Of a DNA stretch of 64,000 bases, positions 7,645-17,041 are shown one piece after another (position 1 is the first letter of the stretch; the number at the start of each line of letters is the position of its first letter). The stretch is from Bacteroidota bacterium. GTDB taxonomy: Bacteria; Bacteroidota; Bacteroidia; Chitinophagales; Chitinophagaceae. The stretch lies in assembly GCA_023429985.1 (NCBI GenBank), contig JAEZCV010000141.1, positions 1 through 64,000 on the forward strand, read 5' to 3'. The notes under the pieces were generated by a model. It worked only from the letters and a program-made list of their open reading frames with translations. It had not been told where the DNA came from and searched no databases. A program made the position numbers and the translations under genes.

Positions 7645-8061
7645 TTATTTTTTTATCAGCAATTTATGGAGTTTATTTATTTCGGAAATTTCTGTCCCTG
7701 TAAGGCTGTTGCTTTCCAGGCGCGATTTCAAAAACAGGATTCTTTTATGCTCCGGGAATTTTTCAAGGATATCGTTTATCCTGCCAGTAGATTCTGCATG
7801 GTTTGTATACAATGGTTCGGCCTGGGGAAGTTCGGATTTGTACCGGTTGGGCATTTTCATGATCATTGCCTCCAGGGTGGCCAGTTTACCCGGATGCATA
7901 TCGTGGATCTTTTGTGCCTTTTGAAATAAACCCTGTAATTGCTTTTTACTAAGCCATCCTCTAACCATGTACTGGTGTGACAGACTTTGAATGAATTCCG
8001 AAGCAGGGAATGTTTCCATTGCCTGTTTAAGAATGCTGTTCACCACATCAACTTCCTTCAT
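7645..8061 (-). CDS. hypothetical helical protein
   Basis: A 138-residue, apparently all-helical cytosolic protein (VVNSILKQAMETFPASEFIQ, LSKKQLQGLFQKAQKIHD, PGKLATLEAMIMKMP). The sequence is basic and lysine-rich with no signal peptide. I have no named family for it. It is upstream of, and in the same direction as, the beta-barrel gene, with a gap of about 50 bases. Confidence 0.6.
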   Translation of the reverse strand: MKEVDVVNSILKQAMETFPASEFIQSLSHQYMVRGWLSKKQLQGLFQKAQKIHDMHPGKLATLEAMIMKMPNRYKSELPQAEPLYTNHAESTGRINDILEKFPEHKRILFLKSRLESNSLTGTEISEINKLHKLLIKK

Positions 8062-8104
8062 AATTTTTTCAAGTTATAAAAATTTCAACAGTTGTTGTTT
8101 CTCT

Positions 8105-8137
8105 TTTGGTTTGCCCTTTAACAAGAACTTATCTTTT
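8105..8137 (+). promoter_or_regulatory. Bacteroidota-type promoter (TTTG-21-TATCTTTT)
   Basis: TTTG at 8105-8108 and TATCTTTT at 8130-8137, separated by 21 bases, match the Bacteroidota -33/-7 consensus with one mismatch in the -7 box. It would drive the porin-like gene with a leader of about 55 bases. Confidence 0.4.
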
Positions 8138-8199
8138 TATTATTAATCTCTTTGAACCTCCTTCCTTCTCATTCCCCGAACGCAACAAAACCACGTTCT

Positions 8200-8871
8200 A
8201 TGGCTATGAAAAAACAAATTCTACTTTTATCCGCTGTTGTTCTTTCTTCAATGGCGATGGCGCAAAGCAGTCCCTCATTCAGCATACGCGCAGGTATTGC
8301 ATCTTCCGACATGAGAGGCGATGCCGTTAACAGCTTAAATAATATTCTTGATTTTACCGATGGCATGATAGCCACAAAAAGCCGTACAGGGTTTTTTGCC
8401 GGCGCTTCAGCTGCCATCCCGGTGTCTGAAAATATTTCTATTGAACCGGGACTTTATTACACCCAGAAGGGTTACGAGTTGAAAGGTGAACTGGGGCTTA
8501 AGGCTATTGATTTTCTTGGTGTAAATGCAAAAGCTGCATTAAATACTAGTTATATTGACCTTCCTATTTTGGTAAAAGGAAATTTTGGAGGTCTTGAACT
8601 TTTTGCAGGTCCGCAGGTTTCTTATCTCACCAATGCTGAATTAAGAACCACCGCGGGTGCACTTGGATTTAATGTTGTAGACAGCAGGGTAGATGCAAAT
8701 AATCAATTCAACAAATGGGATGCGGCCATTACAGGTGGTATTGGTTACCAGTTTAATGGCGGACTAAATATTCGCGCATCTTACGACCATGGAATATTAA
8801 AGGCCGATGCAAATCGCAACCTGGATACTTACAACAGATCTCTGAAGCTTGGTATAGGCCTGAGATTCTAA
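8200..8871 (+). CDS. outer membrane beta-barrel/PorT-like protein
   Basis: About 223 residues from ATG 8200 (or the ATG at 8206), which gives a proper signal peptide (KKQILLLSAVVLSSMAMAQ). The mature part follows the PorT-like/OMP_b-brl_2 pattern: FSIRAGIASSDM, RTGFFAGASAAIPVSENISI, EPGLYYTQKGYELKG, YIDLPILVKGNFGGLELFAG, and the C-terminal strand LKLGIGLRF. The YIDLPILVK word is a hallmark of this family. A strong terminator follows. Confidence 0.85.
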   Translation: MAMKKQILLLSAVVLSSMAMAQSSPSFSIRAGIASSDMRGDAVNSLNNILDFTDGMIATKSRTGFFAGASAAIPVSENISIEPGLYYTQKGYELKGELGLKAIDFLGVNAKAALNTSYIDLPILVKGNFGGLELFAGPQVSYLTNAELRTTAGALGFNVVDSRVDANNQFNKWDAAITGGIGYQFNGGLNIRASYDHGILKADANRNLDTYNRSLKLGIGLRF

Positions 8872-8902
8872 ACTTTTCATTTGATCCATTCCCCTATGGC
8901 TC

Positions 8903-8929
8903 AGGGACTTCATTTTGAAGTCCCTTTTT
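8903..8929 (+). terminator. rho-independent terminator
   Basis: A perfect 10-bp stem (AGGGACTTCA and its complement) with a 3-base loop, followed by TTTTC, 31 bases after the beta-barrel gene. Confidence 0.85.
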
Positions 8930-8960
8930 CTTTTACACCCATGATGCTTAATTTTAGTTC

Positions 8961-9296
8961 ATGGGAAGACCTTTCCTTAAAAAAATAAAATTGTTTTTAC
9001 AGCCGGTAATTTGGAGCGTCGGCCTGGTTATACTTTATTTTTCAGGCAACAATGATGGTTTCAGTCTTTGTTTTTTTAAATTTCTTGGCTTTTCTTCCTG
9101 CCCGGGATGCGGAATTGGGCATGCCATTCATTATGCGCTGCATTTAAATTTCCATTCTTCTGTTCAGCATCATATTCTTGGAATTCCTGCAGCTATTACA
9201 TTGATCGTTTTAATATTGAAGTCTCTATTACCACCACTAAAATATATTTCAAATGGACCAGAAACTGTTAATGATGCTTCCGGGTTTGCAGCCTGA
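8961..9296 (+). CDS. DUF2752 domain membrane protein
   Basis: A 111-residue protein with two or three membrane segments and the family signature CPGCGIGHAIHYAL (about residues 47-60). DUF2752 proteins are small membrane proteins of unknown function; the CPGCG cysteines may bind metal, which is inference. Its 3' end overlaps the start of the TM2 gene by 44 bases in another frame, suggesting translational coupling. Confidence 0.8.
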   Translation: MGRPFLKKIKLFLQPVIWSVGLVILYFSGNNDGFSLCFFKFLGFSSCPGCGIGHAIHYALHLNFHSSVQHHILGIPAAITLIVLILKSLLPPLKYISNGPETVNDASGFAA

Positions 9297-9618
9297 GGAA
9301 TTTGCCATGATCAAATCACTCACAGCTACCATGAGTGAAAGTGAACAGCAACAATTTTATATGTTTTATAGTGGAAAGCGAAAAGATGAGCAAACTATAA
9401 TGATCCTTACCATTATCGGGTTTTTTGGTGTAGCCGGGCTTCAAAGATTTATTACCGGGGAAGTGGTGCTGGGTATCCTGTATCTTTTCACTTTTGGTTT
9501 TTGTGGCATAGGAACTATTATCGATCTGGTTAATTGTAAGCGTATTACCAGCGAATTCAATCAGAAAAAAGCTATTGAAGCAGCCGAAATGGTTAAGATG
9601 TTTAATCAGAAGTATTAG
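9253..9618 (+). CDS. TM2 domain-containing protein
   Basis: A 121-residue protein: a polar N-terminal half (about residues 1-46), then two closely spaced membrane helices (MILTIIGFFGVAGLQRFITG and LGILYLFTFGFCGIGTIIDL) typical of TM2 domains, including the conserved G-x-x-G-x-x-R-F turn and the helix-ending IDL. It overlaps the DUF2752 gene, and the two families often occur together in Bacteroidota. Function unknown. Confidence 0.85.
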   Translation: MDQKLLMMLPGLQPEEFAMIKSLTATMSESEQQQFYMFYSGKRKDEQTIMILTIIGFFGVAGLQRFITGEVVLGILYLFTFGFCGIGTIIDLVNCKRITSEFNQKKAIEAAEMVKMFNQKY

Positions 9619-9727
9619 CCTCAAAAGGAAAATCCGCATATTTTACAGGGAAAATTCACAGGGTTAACAAACTATAAGAAGTCTGAGTGGCCAATTTTTT
9701 GCAATTTCGTGGATTAATAGGCCTTTC

Positions 9728-10618
9728 ATGAGATATAACTTACTGTTGCTCCTGTTTTTTTTTCTTGTTTTTTCTTCCTGTAAAAAAGAAACTGTACCCG
9801 AACCCGATAATACGCCTGTAAATCCTGCAGTTCCGCCGGATAATGACCATATACTTTTAGGAAATCCTACTAATGCGCAAACCAATGCAGGCAACGGTAA
9901 TAATTACCTGAAGGATAATATCTATTATAAAATTGCTTACAGCAGCAGTCGTGGAATTCCGGTATGGGTAAGCTGGCATTTGCAATCGAGCGACCTGGGA
10001 TCAACACCCCGCCAGGACGATTTTCGCCCGGATGTACTTCCTGCAGCATGGTATTCGGTAACAGACGCAAGTTATTCTCAGTCGGGGTTCGACCGCGGGC
10101 ATAATGTTCCTTCTGCCGACAGAACCAGTTCTGTTCCAGCCAATTCATCAACATTTTTAATGACCAACATTATTCCCCAGGCACCTAATATGAACCAGGG
10201 GCCATGGGAAGGGCTTGAGGACTATATCAGGAATACACTTGTGGGTACTGCCAACGAAGCTTATATCATAATGGGAAATTATGGTAATGGCGGACGTGGA
10301 AATTCCGGCATGGCGTCAACCATAGATAATGGGATGGTTGCAGTGCCTAAAAACGTATGGAAACTTGCGGTGGTCCTGCCAAAAGGAAATAATGACCTTG
10401 CCCGCTTAGATACAACAGCCACCGTGCTGGCAGTGAATATGCCCAACGACAATGCATTGTATTCAACATCGTTTGCGGGTAAATCTTCCTGGAAGAATTA
10501 TATAGTTTCTATTACTGAGTTGGAACAGGCAGCTGCTGCAAATGGACTTACATTGAATTTTCTTACAAATGTTGACGCTACCGTAAGAGCATATTTGAAG
10601 AACAAGAAATTCCAGTAA
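9728..10618 (+). CDS. DNA/RNA non-specific endonuclease, lipoprotein
   Basis: A 296-residue NUC1-type nuclease of the beta-beta-alpha-metal superfamily. A lipoprotein signal ends at VFSSC. The catalytic motif is FDRGHNVPSADRT (about residues 121-133, general-base histidine in DRGH), followed by the metal-binding asparagine region MTNIIPQAPNMNQGPWEGLE. It probably degrades extracellular or periplasmic nucleic acid from the cell surface. The stop codon directly abuts the convergent stop of the ligase gene with no gap. Confidence 0.92.
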   Translation: MRYNLLLLLFFFLVFSSCKKETVPEPDNTPVNPAVPPDNDHILLGNPTNAQTNAGNGNNYLKDNIYYKIAYSSSRGIPVWVSWHLQSSDLGSTPRQDDFRPDVLPAAWYSVTDASYSQSGFDRGHNVPSADRTSSVPANSSTFLMTNIIPQAPNMNQGPWEGLEDYIRNTLVGTANEAYIIMGNYGNGGRGNSGMASTIDNGMVAVPKNVWKLAVVLPKGNNDLARLDTTATVLAVNMPNDNALYSTSFAGKSSWKNYIVSITELEQAAAANGLTLNFLTNVDATVRAYLKNKKFQ

Positions 10619-12649
10619 TCAATCAAACAGTTTTTCTATTTTCTTTAATACCTGGGGCAGGTTTATTCCTTTACCCAGTACAGGTTTAAAAATGTCTCCT
10701 GTTTCTTTCAGTCGGGCAATGGCATTTGTGATATTATGATCTGTGATCTTCAATCCTTTTTTTACTTCGTCCCAGTGTAACGGCATAGATACAGGAGCTC
10801 CTGGCTTTGGCCTTAAGGAATAAGGTGCAGCTACGGTTGCCTGTGGCCTGTTTTGAAGAAAATCAATATACATTTTTCCTCCACGGTCGGCAGTTTTTCT
10901 TTCAACAGTAGTATATGAAAGAAGTTCTTCATGAACCAGTCTTGCAATTATGCGCGCGAATTCTTTCGAATCGTGGTAGGAATATTTTGCTCCTAAAGGA
11001 ATATAAATATGAAGTCCTGTAGATCCAGAAGTTTTAGGATATGATTTTACACCAACAGCGTCAAGAATTTTTTTTGTTACAAGGGCCGCTTCTATTACCT
11101 GGTTAAAACTGTTTTTGTCCGGATCCAGGTCAATGATACACCAGTCAGGATTTTCGGGATTAGTTGTTTTGCTGTGCCATGGATTTATTTCTATGCAACC
11201 CAGCGAAGCAATGTATAATAAACTTGCTTCGTTGGTGCAAACCAGGAATTCCTTTTCCCGGTTGTCGGCATAGCTGAAATAGGGATAGGTTTCAATCCAG
11301 GCAGGAGCTTTGCCTTTAACATCTTTCTGGTAAAAAGTTTTTCCTTCGATACCGTTAGGATGCCGGTTTAATGTTTGAGGTTTGTTTTTGATATAGGGTA
11401 AAATATAAGGAGCCACTGCATAATAGTAATTTATAAGATCACGTTTTGTAAATCCTTCTTTTGGCCAGTAAATTTTATCTAAATTGGAAAAACCCAGTTC
11501 ATTACCTCCTATTATTCTTGTCTGGCTTTTTTCTTTAGGATTGAGCAGGGATTTTCTTTCTTTTTTGCCTGGTGCCCGCAGCACTTTATTTTTTACTAGA
11601 GTATGTGATGGAAGAATTGATGCTGTATCTGCAGGTAGTTCTCTTTTAATTTCTTTTGCTGATTTATCTTCTCTTATTCCTTTGAATGAGGGATGCCTGA
11701 ATGAACCATCTTTGGTAAGTTCGCGATAACTGACTTCACCAACAACTACAGGCTTTACCCAAACCACATCAGCTTTTGGCGGATCGGGCCGAAAGCGGGA
11801 AGGTTTGTTGATTGGAGGAAGGGTTGCAAATTGGGAAGTTTTGGTTTGGTGCGGCTTTAATTTTTTAATGATTTCCTGCTGCAAGGTTTTATTAAATCCT
11901 GTGCCCACAGTGGCCAGGTAGTTGAATTTTCCATTTTCAATTATGCCCATCAGCAATGCGCTGAAAAGTTTGGAGGTGCCTTCATTTATTGTATAGCCTC
12001 CAATAATCATTTCCTGTCTTTTCTCTGTTTTTATTTTAAGCCAGTCGCGCGAGCGATGGCCGGGAATATATTTTGAGGTGCTGCTTTTAGCCATTATGCC
12101 TTCCAGGTGCAATTCGGAGGCCTGCTGAAAAACAGCGGTTGCACTTCCTTCAATTGAAGAACTGAATCGAATGAGGTTTTGATCCCCGGGAATTAACGCA
12201 TGCAATATAGATTTTCTGTTATTGAGCGGAAGATCAGTAAGCGATTGGCCATTGTACCAAAGAATATCAAAAACATAAAAGAACAATGGCCCATCTGCTT
12301 CACTGCGCCAGCTTTGTAATGCACCGAAATCGGGGATGCCGTTATCATTCACCGCCACCACTTCGCCGTCAATAATGGCATTCACTTTCCATTGCTGAAG
12401 CAACCGGTAAAGGGGATAGAATTTTTCATTGAAAGATTTTTTGTTGCGGGAGTAAAGATCAACCCTGCCATTATTAAGGTAAGCAGTGGCCCTGAAGCCA
12501 TCCCATTTCATTTCATAAATCCAACCTTCTTTGTCAACAGGTTCCGAAACCAGGGTTGCGAGCATAGGTTCTATATAGCCGGGGAAGGGCGTATGAGGAG
12601 CCGATTTTAACAGGGAATTCAGTTTACTGCTTACTGATCTAAGTTTCAT
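10619..12649 (-). CDS. ligD: ATP-dependent DNA ligase D (ligase-polymerase form)
   Basis: A 676-residue NHEJ repair enzyme. The ligase domain comes first: catalytic lysine in EMKWDGFR (about residue 48), then DGEVVAVN, FYVFDILW, EGIMAKS and WLKIKTEKR; the OB-fold follows to about 340. The primase-polymerase domain runs from about 380 to the end, with WCIIDLDPD (metal aspartates), KTSGSTGLHIYIPL and QNRPQATVAAPYSLRP. The N-terminal 3'-phosphoesterase domain of many LigD proteins is absent. Ku is not in this window. It ends flush against the convergent endonuclease gene. Confidence 0.93.
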   Translation of the reverse strand: MKLRSVSSKLNSLLKSAPHTPFPGYIEPMLATLVSEPVDKEGWIYEMKWDGFRATAYLNNGRVDLYSRNKKSFNEKFYPLYRLLQQWKVNAIIDGEVVAVNDNGIPDFGALQSWRSEADGPLFFYVFDILWYNGQSLTDLPLNNRKSILHALIPGDQNLIRFSSSIEGSATAVFQQASELHLEGIMAKSSTSKYIPGHRSRDWLKIKTEKRQEMIIGGYTINEGTSKLFSALLMGIIENGKFNYLATVGTGFNKTLQQEIIKKLKPHQTKTSQFATLPPINKPSRFRPDPPKADVVWVKPVVVGEVSYRELTKDGSFRHPSFKGIREDKSAKEIKRELPADTASILPSHTLVKNKVLRAPGKKERKSLLNPKEKSQTRIIGGNELGFSNLDKIYWPKEGFTKRDLINYYYAVAPYILPYIKNKPQTLNRHPNGIEGKTFYQKDVKGKAPAWIETYPYFSYADNREKEFLVCTNEASLLYIASLGCIEINPWHSKTTNPENPDWCIIDLDPDKNSFNQVIEAALVTKKILDAVGVKSYPKTSGSTGLHIYIPLGAKYSYHDSKEFARIIARLVHEELLSYTTVERKTADRGGKMYIDFLQNRPQATVAAPYSLRPKPGAPVSMPLHWDEVKKGLKITDHNITNAIARLKETGDIFKPVLGKGINLPQVLKKIEKLFD

Positions 12650-12673
12650 TTAAGAACATAATCAAAAAGCAAA

Positions 12674-12690
12674 CCTCATTAATGATGAGG
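12674..12690 (-). terminator. weak hairpin, possible terminator
   Basis: A 6-bp stem (CCTCAT/ATGAGG) followed on the minus strand by TTTGCTTTTTG lies just downstream of the response regulator gene. Confidence 0.35.
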
Positions 12691-12696
12691 ATGGAA

Positions 12697-13413
12697 TTAC
12701 TGGATCATTTTTCCTTTGATGATTTCCATTAAGTCCGGTTTATAGGTATCACCTACAATTATATCAGCTGTTACACCCTGGAGCCTTACCAGGTTGCCTT
12801 CTATGCCTGAGATCTTAGGTACAGAAATGATGAAAGATTTATGAACGCGCAGAAATTTTTTGCGTGGAAGTTTTTCTTCTATGTCTTTCATGCTGGTATA
12901 AACCATAGTTCGTTTACTGTTGCAGTAAATGGCAACATAGTTTTTCATTCCTTCGATGTAATCGATATCGGCGAGGTTGATCTTTAAAAGTTTTCCTTTT
13001 GATTCTGTTTTTACGAAAATGAAATCATCTTCTTTTTCTGCAGGACGTGGGTTGAACTCTTCAATAATTTTTGATGCCTTTTGAACTGCCGTAAGAAACC
13101 TAGGGAGGCGAATGGGTTTTAAAAGATAATCTACAACATCAAGTTCATAGCTTTCTAGGGCAAACTCGCTATAAGCTGTTGTAAGAATTACCTGGCATTT
13201 TCCTTTAATTGCTTTTATGAAATCAATCCCGGAGAGTTCGGGCATTTGAATGTCAAGAAAAACCAGGTCGGCCTTTAGTTCGGTAACCATATGCAGGGCT
13301 TCAATTGGATTTGTGGAAGACCCTACCTGTGTTAGCTGAGGCGTTTGGTTTACATAATGTTCCAGGATGTCAATGGCATGTTGTTCATCGTCGATTATAA
13401 TACACCTGATCAT
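12697..13413 (-). CDS. LytTR-type response regulator
   Basis: A 238-residue regulator. The receiver domain occupies about residues 1-120, with the acidic pair in IIDDEQHA, the phospho-acceptor aspartate in LVFLDIQMPELSG, and the lysine in DYLLKPI. The LytTR DNA-binding domain (about 140-236) includes INLADIDYIEGMKNYVAIY and FLRVHKSFI. Its ATG overlaps the kinase stop by four bases (ATGA), so the two are translated as a unit and are certainly partners. Targets are unknown. Confidence 0.92.
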   Translation of the reverse strand: MIRCIIIDDEQHAIDILEHYVNQTPQLTQVGSSTNPIEALHMVTELKADLVFLDIQMPELSGIDFIKAIKGKCQVILTTAYSEFALESYELDVVDYLLKPIRLPRFLTAVQKASKIIEEFNPRPAEKEDDFIFVKTESKGKLLKINLADIDYIEGMKNYVAIYCNSKRTMVYTSMKDIEEKLPRKKFLRVHKSFIISVPKISGIEGNLVRLQGVTADIIVGDTYKPDLMEIIKGKMIQ

Positions 13414-14513
13414 ACATTAAAAATAGTTAGTTGGGTTGTATAAAATCCGGCATCATCGGTAATTTCAAACCTGTAATTAGATTTATAGGCCAGTTCAAGC
13501 CGCTTTCGGATGTTATCGAGACCAATGCCGGTTGACAATTCTTTTGGTCCCGATTTTTTCTTGTTGCGACAAATAAAGTTCAGTTTGTTTCCCTCTATTT
13601 TAAGATGAATTGAAATTGGGTCTTCCATGCTTTTCAGGTCGCCGTGTTTAAACGCATTTTCAACAAGGGTAATCAGTACAAAGGGAATGATGGTAGCGCC
13701 ATTTACAACACCTTCTACAACAAAATCAACTTTAAGTTTGTTGCTGAACCGAAGCTGGTTGATCTTGATCACATTTCTTACATGTTCAATTTCATCTTTT
13801 AACGGAGCTTTTCCGTCTATTGCATTTCCTTCACTTAATGCGTAACGCATAATATCGCTCAGCGTTAATATCCCTTCTGATAATTCGGAAGAATAAGGAA
13901 GTGATTTGGCGTAAAGAAAATTTAAGGTATTATGAAGAAAGTGAGGATTGATCTGTGCTTTCAGGAAATTAAAATTAGCCTGCGATTTCTCTATTTCCAG
14001 TTGAAGTTTTTGTTGTTCCAGTATTTTTCTCTGCTTTTTTTCGTCGCGTAATGTAGTCAGGTAAGAAATTAATAATGCTATTCCTATGTAGAAGAAAGCG
14101 GTAAAAGTGTAACTGAAAATTAATATCCCGGTAGTTAATTCTCCTTCAATTTGTTTTTCATTGACCGATATCCCGATCTTCTTGCCCATTAAAAAGAAAT
14201 GGGTGATTATGAAATAAATGCCAAGCATTATAATGCAGATGGCGGTGGTTTTTGTAAACTCAAAAGTTGTTTTCCTGTGTGACATCAGGTTATAATATTC
14301 ATTTACCGCATAGTAAAAGAAACCCGATGCAAATGCAATACTGGCTACCTGGTTGAGCAGGTTGCGCATAGTAAACATGGAATCAATTCCGCCCATCTGG
14401 CTGCCTACCGGCGAAATAAAGATCACAAGGAGGCCTAAGAGGGTAAGAAGAATGTAAACAACAAATACTACCCAGAAAATGCGCCAGAAACGATACCTGA
14501 TATTTGGATTCAT
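13410..14513 (-). CDS. LytS-type sensor histidine kinase
   Basis: A 367-residue kinase with four predicted membrane helices in the first half, a coiled-coil stretch (KKQRKILEQQKLQLEIEKSQ), and the His_kinase signature FLKAQINPHFLHNTLNF, where the first histidine is the phospho-acceptor. A HATPase region follows (ALVENAFKHGD equivalent reads TLVENAFKHG, and GIGLDNIRKRLEL). No dedicated extracellular sensor domain is visible, so the signal is probably sensed in or near the membrane. Partner of the overlapping LytTR regulator. Confidence 0.9.
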   Translation of the reverse strand: MNPNIRYRFWRIFWVVFVVYILLTLLGLLVIFISPVGSQMGGIDSMFTMRNLLNQVASIAFASGFFYYAVNEYYNLMSHRKTTFEFTKTTAICIIMLGIYFIITHFFLMGKKIGISVNEKQIEGELTTGILIFSYTFTAFFYIGIALLISYLTTLRDEKKQRKILEQQKLQLEIEKSQANFNFLKAQINPHFLHNTLNFLYAKSLPYSSELSEGILTLSDIMRYALSEGNAIDGKAPLKDEIEHVRNVIKINQLRFSNKLKVDFVVEGVVNGATIIPFVLITLVENAFKHGDLKSMEDPISIHLKIEGNKLNFICRNKKKSGPKELSTGIGLDNIRKRLELAYKSNYRFEITDDAGFYTTQLTIFNV

Positions 14514-14539
14514 TTAGTTTTCATTCAAGTTTATAAATC

Positions 14540-14567
14540 AAAGGCGCAGCGTTAACACTGCGCCTTT
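14540..14567 (-). terminator. rho-independent terminator after the TonB-dependent receptor
   Basis: A 10-bp perfect stem (AAAGGCGCAG and its complement) lies just after the receptor's stop and before the kinase start, so the kinase-regulator pair probably has its own promoter. Confidence 0.75.
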
Positions 14568-14571
14568 ATTA

Positions 14572-17010
14572 TTATTGCCCTATGCCAATGCCTCCTCCCT
14601 GTTGTACTCTTTTGGCTTCTTCTTCGGCAGCGGTTGATCTTTGTCTTGCACCTTTCACGCTTGTGCCGCCAAACCTGTAATTAAAGCTGAGTTTTACCTG
14701 CTGGCTTTCCCATTTCACATTAAAGTTGGAAACCTGTCCCGCAAAATCCGTTTTGCCTTTGAATTCCAGACTATTGAAAATGTCGGAAACTGCGAGACGG
14801 ATTGTGCCCCTGTTTTCGAAAACCTGTTTTTGCAGGCCTATATCAATTCCAATCAGCGACCTTGACTGAAATGCTCCCTGCTGAATTGTTGGCGTATTAT
14901 AAAATCCAGAAAGTTCGGCCGTCCATGTTCCGGCAAATTTCAGTGTGTTTTGTGCGTAAATGTTCAATCCAAATGCATCCATATCCACTTCCCTGCCCGG
15001 TCCGAAATCTGCTTTATATTTTGAATAATTTCCATTCAGGTTGGCAAAAACCGTGTAGGATTTATATTGAAAAGGATAGCTGATGTTCAGGCTTATTACG
15101 TCCTGTGTAGCCAGGTTTTTATTGGTGATGAACGATTTGGAGATATCGGCAGTATCAATCCACTGAACAAACATGTTTTTAACCTTGCTATAGTTTAGGG
15201 TTGTGTTTAGCCTGTATTTGTATGTATGTGTTAATCCTATGCTGTTGGTGTACTGTGGTCTCAGGTCGATGTTACCTTTTTGGTATGTGTACTCATCCAG
15301 TTTAAATTCAAAGGGATTTAAGTTCTGGTATGCCGGTCTGTCGATCCTGCGGCTATAAGAAAGACTAAACTGGCTCATTGGGTTCTTATTATAAGTGATG
15401 GCAGCACTTGGGAAAAGATCGGTATAATTTCTTTTAAACGATGAATCATATTTCACATATCCCGAACCGTTATTACGTTGGCCGTTTGAAATTCCTTCTG
15501 TTATGGTATTTTCTACACGTACACCTGCCTGGATCATAAAGCCGGTAAATGCTTTGTTGTAGTTTAGGTAAACGGCGTTTATGTTTTCATTATAGTTAAA
15601 CCCATTGCTTCTGTCAAGGTCTTGTTCATCAACATTATTTATAACATTAAACCTTTTGAAATCATTTTTAGTTCTAACAAAAGCTGTTTTGCCACCAAAG
15701 CCAAGTCTTCCTCCTCCAAAATTCTGTTCCCAATCTACCTTGCCCGAACTGATAGTAATATCGGTAGGTGCTGCCATCCGGTAAATAATGGCATCAGTTA
15801 AAGTTGAACCAGAGGGGTTGTAATAAAAATTAGGCTGGTATTGTAAATTTTCCAGATCATAAGTACCATAATCTGCATTTACCGTAAGGCTTTTGCCTGA
15901 TGTGCTATTTAAAGTATAGTTCAGGTTGAAGTTAATATTGTTCCTGTCCATTTCGGCAGTATTCTCTGCTACCAGTATCCTGTCAACACCGCTTGATTTA
16001 TTTGAAATGGGTGTTCGACTATAGCCTTCCATTTCCATTGCCGACCGGGTTCCATTAATGATCAGGCCTATAGTGTTTTGTTTATTAATGAAGAAGTCGG
16101 CACCTGCTTTAAAATTATGACTGATGTTATTGGATATGTTACGGGTGCGGGTATTAAAAATGCTGTCGGCCACCGTACGGTCGATATTTAATTCAAATAC
16201 ATTTTTATTGTTGCTATAATTATAACTGCCAAAAATGTTCAGTTTTGCATTGCGATGGTTCAATGTAAAGCCTGTGTTGTATTTGGAATAATTTCCAATA
16301 TTGTATCCAACATTTACAGTTCCATTGGTTCCAAATGCTTTGTTTTTCTTTAAACGAATATTGATAATGCCGGCATTACCTGCTGCCTCGTATTTTGCCG
16401 ATGGATTGGTAATAAGTTCAATTGCCTCAATATTTGACGAAGGCATGGATTTTAAATAATTGGCAAGGTCTTGTCCCGAAAGCGGTGTGGGGCGGCCATC
16501 AATAAATACCTGAACGCCTGTCTTTCCGCTCAGGCTAAGGTTATCATCCTTATCTACGGTTACACCTGGCGATTTCCTCAATAGCTCAAGCGCATCGGAT
16601 CCGGTAGCATTAATAGTTCCTTCAACATTTAAAATTGTTTTATCGGCTTTCACCTCCACAATGGGGCGGCGGGCCGTTACCACAACATTTTCCATTCCTG
16701 TTGCTGCTTTATCAAGCGTAATATCTTTTATAAACACGGTTTCCGAAACCGTAAAAGCCTCGGAAATATAGGTTTGATGACCAACAAAAGATGCCATCAG
16801 CCTGAAACTGGCGTTTTCTGCAACTTCAAATTCAAAGCTTCCGTTTTCCTTAGAAACACCAAATTTTATGACAGCAGAATCAGCAGCATTTAAAAGGGAA
16901 ACGGTTGCACCCTGAAGCGGGTTTCCTTCCGGGTCTTTAATAGTCCCCTTAATCTGGGCATTCGTGGCCATTGCTGAAAGCATTACCAGGAACAATACAA
17001 TGATTCTCAT
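14572..17010 (-). CDS. TonB-dependent receptor-like outer membrane protein
   Basis: About 812 residues from ATG 17010, chosen for its signal peptide (MRIIVLFLVMLSAMATNAQ); the frame extends 25 codons further up without a plausible start. It has a carboxypeptidase-regulatory-like domain (IKGTIKDPEGNPLQGATVSL, about 20-105), a plug (VEVKADKTILNVEGTI, ATGSDALELLRKSPGV, LSGKTGVQVFIDGRP) and a long barrel of the OMP_b-brl_3 type with YSRRIDRPAYQNLNPF. The C-terminus is a low-complexity tail rather than a terminal aromatic. The substrate is unknown; there is no SusD next door, so carbohydrate uptake is not implied. Confidence 0.9.
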   Translation of the reverse strand: MRIIVLFLVMLSAMATNAQIKGTIKDPEGNPLQGATVSLLNAADSAVIKFGVSKENGSFEFEVAENASFRLMASFVGHQTYISEAFTVSETVFIKDITLDKAATGMENVVVTARRPIVEVKADKTILNVEGTINATGSDALELLRKSPGVTVDKDDNLSLSGKTGVQVFIDGRPTPLSGQDLANYLKSMPSSNIEAIELITNPSAKYEAAGNAGIINIRLKKNKAFGTNGTVNVGYNIGNYSKYNTGFTLNHRNAKLNIFGSYNYSNNKNVFELNIDRTVADSIFNTRTRNISNNISHNFKAGADFFINKQNTIGLIINGTRSAMEMEGYSRTPISNKSSGVDRILVAENTAEMDRNNINFNLNYTLNSTSGKSLTVNADYGTYDLENLQYQPNFYYNPSGSTLTDAIIYRMAAPTDITISSGKVDWEQNFGGGRLGFGGKTAFVRTKNDFKRFNVINNVDEQDLDRSNGFNYNENINAVYLNYNKAFTGFMIQAGVRVENTITEGISNGQRNNGSGYVKYDSSFKRNYTDLFPSAAITYNKNPMSQFSLSYSRRIDRPAYQNLNPFEFKLDEYTYQKGNIDLRPQYTNSIGLTHTYKYRLNTTLNYSKVKNMFVQWIDTADISKSFITNKNLATQDVISLNISYPFQYKSYTVFANLNGNYSKYKADFGPGREVDMDAFGLNIYAQNTLKFAGTWTAELSGFYNTPTIQQGAFQSRSLIGIDIGLQKQVFENRGTIRLAVSDIFNSLEFKGKTDFAGQVSNFNVKWESQQVKLSFNYRFGGTSVKGARQRSTAAEEEAKRVQQGGGIGIGQ

Positions 17011-17041
17011 AAAAATTTTTTTAGATGGTTTTAATCTGGTG

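Noticed and set aside
7552..7929. Plus-strand reading frames of 101 and 125 codons
   Set aside because: Antisense to the helical protein gene at 7645-8061 with no sensible domain; the minus-strand gene fits better in composition.
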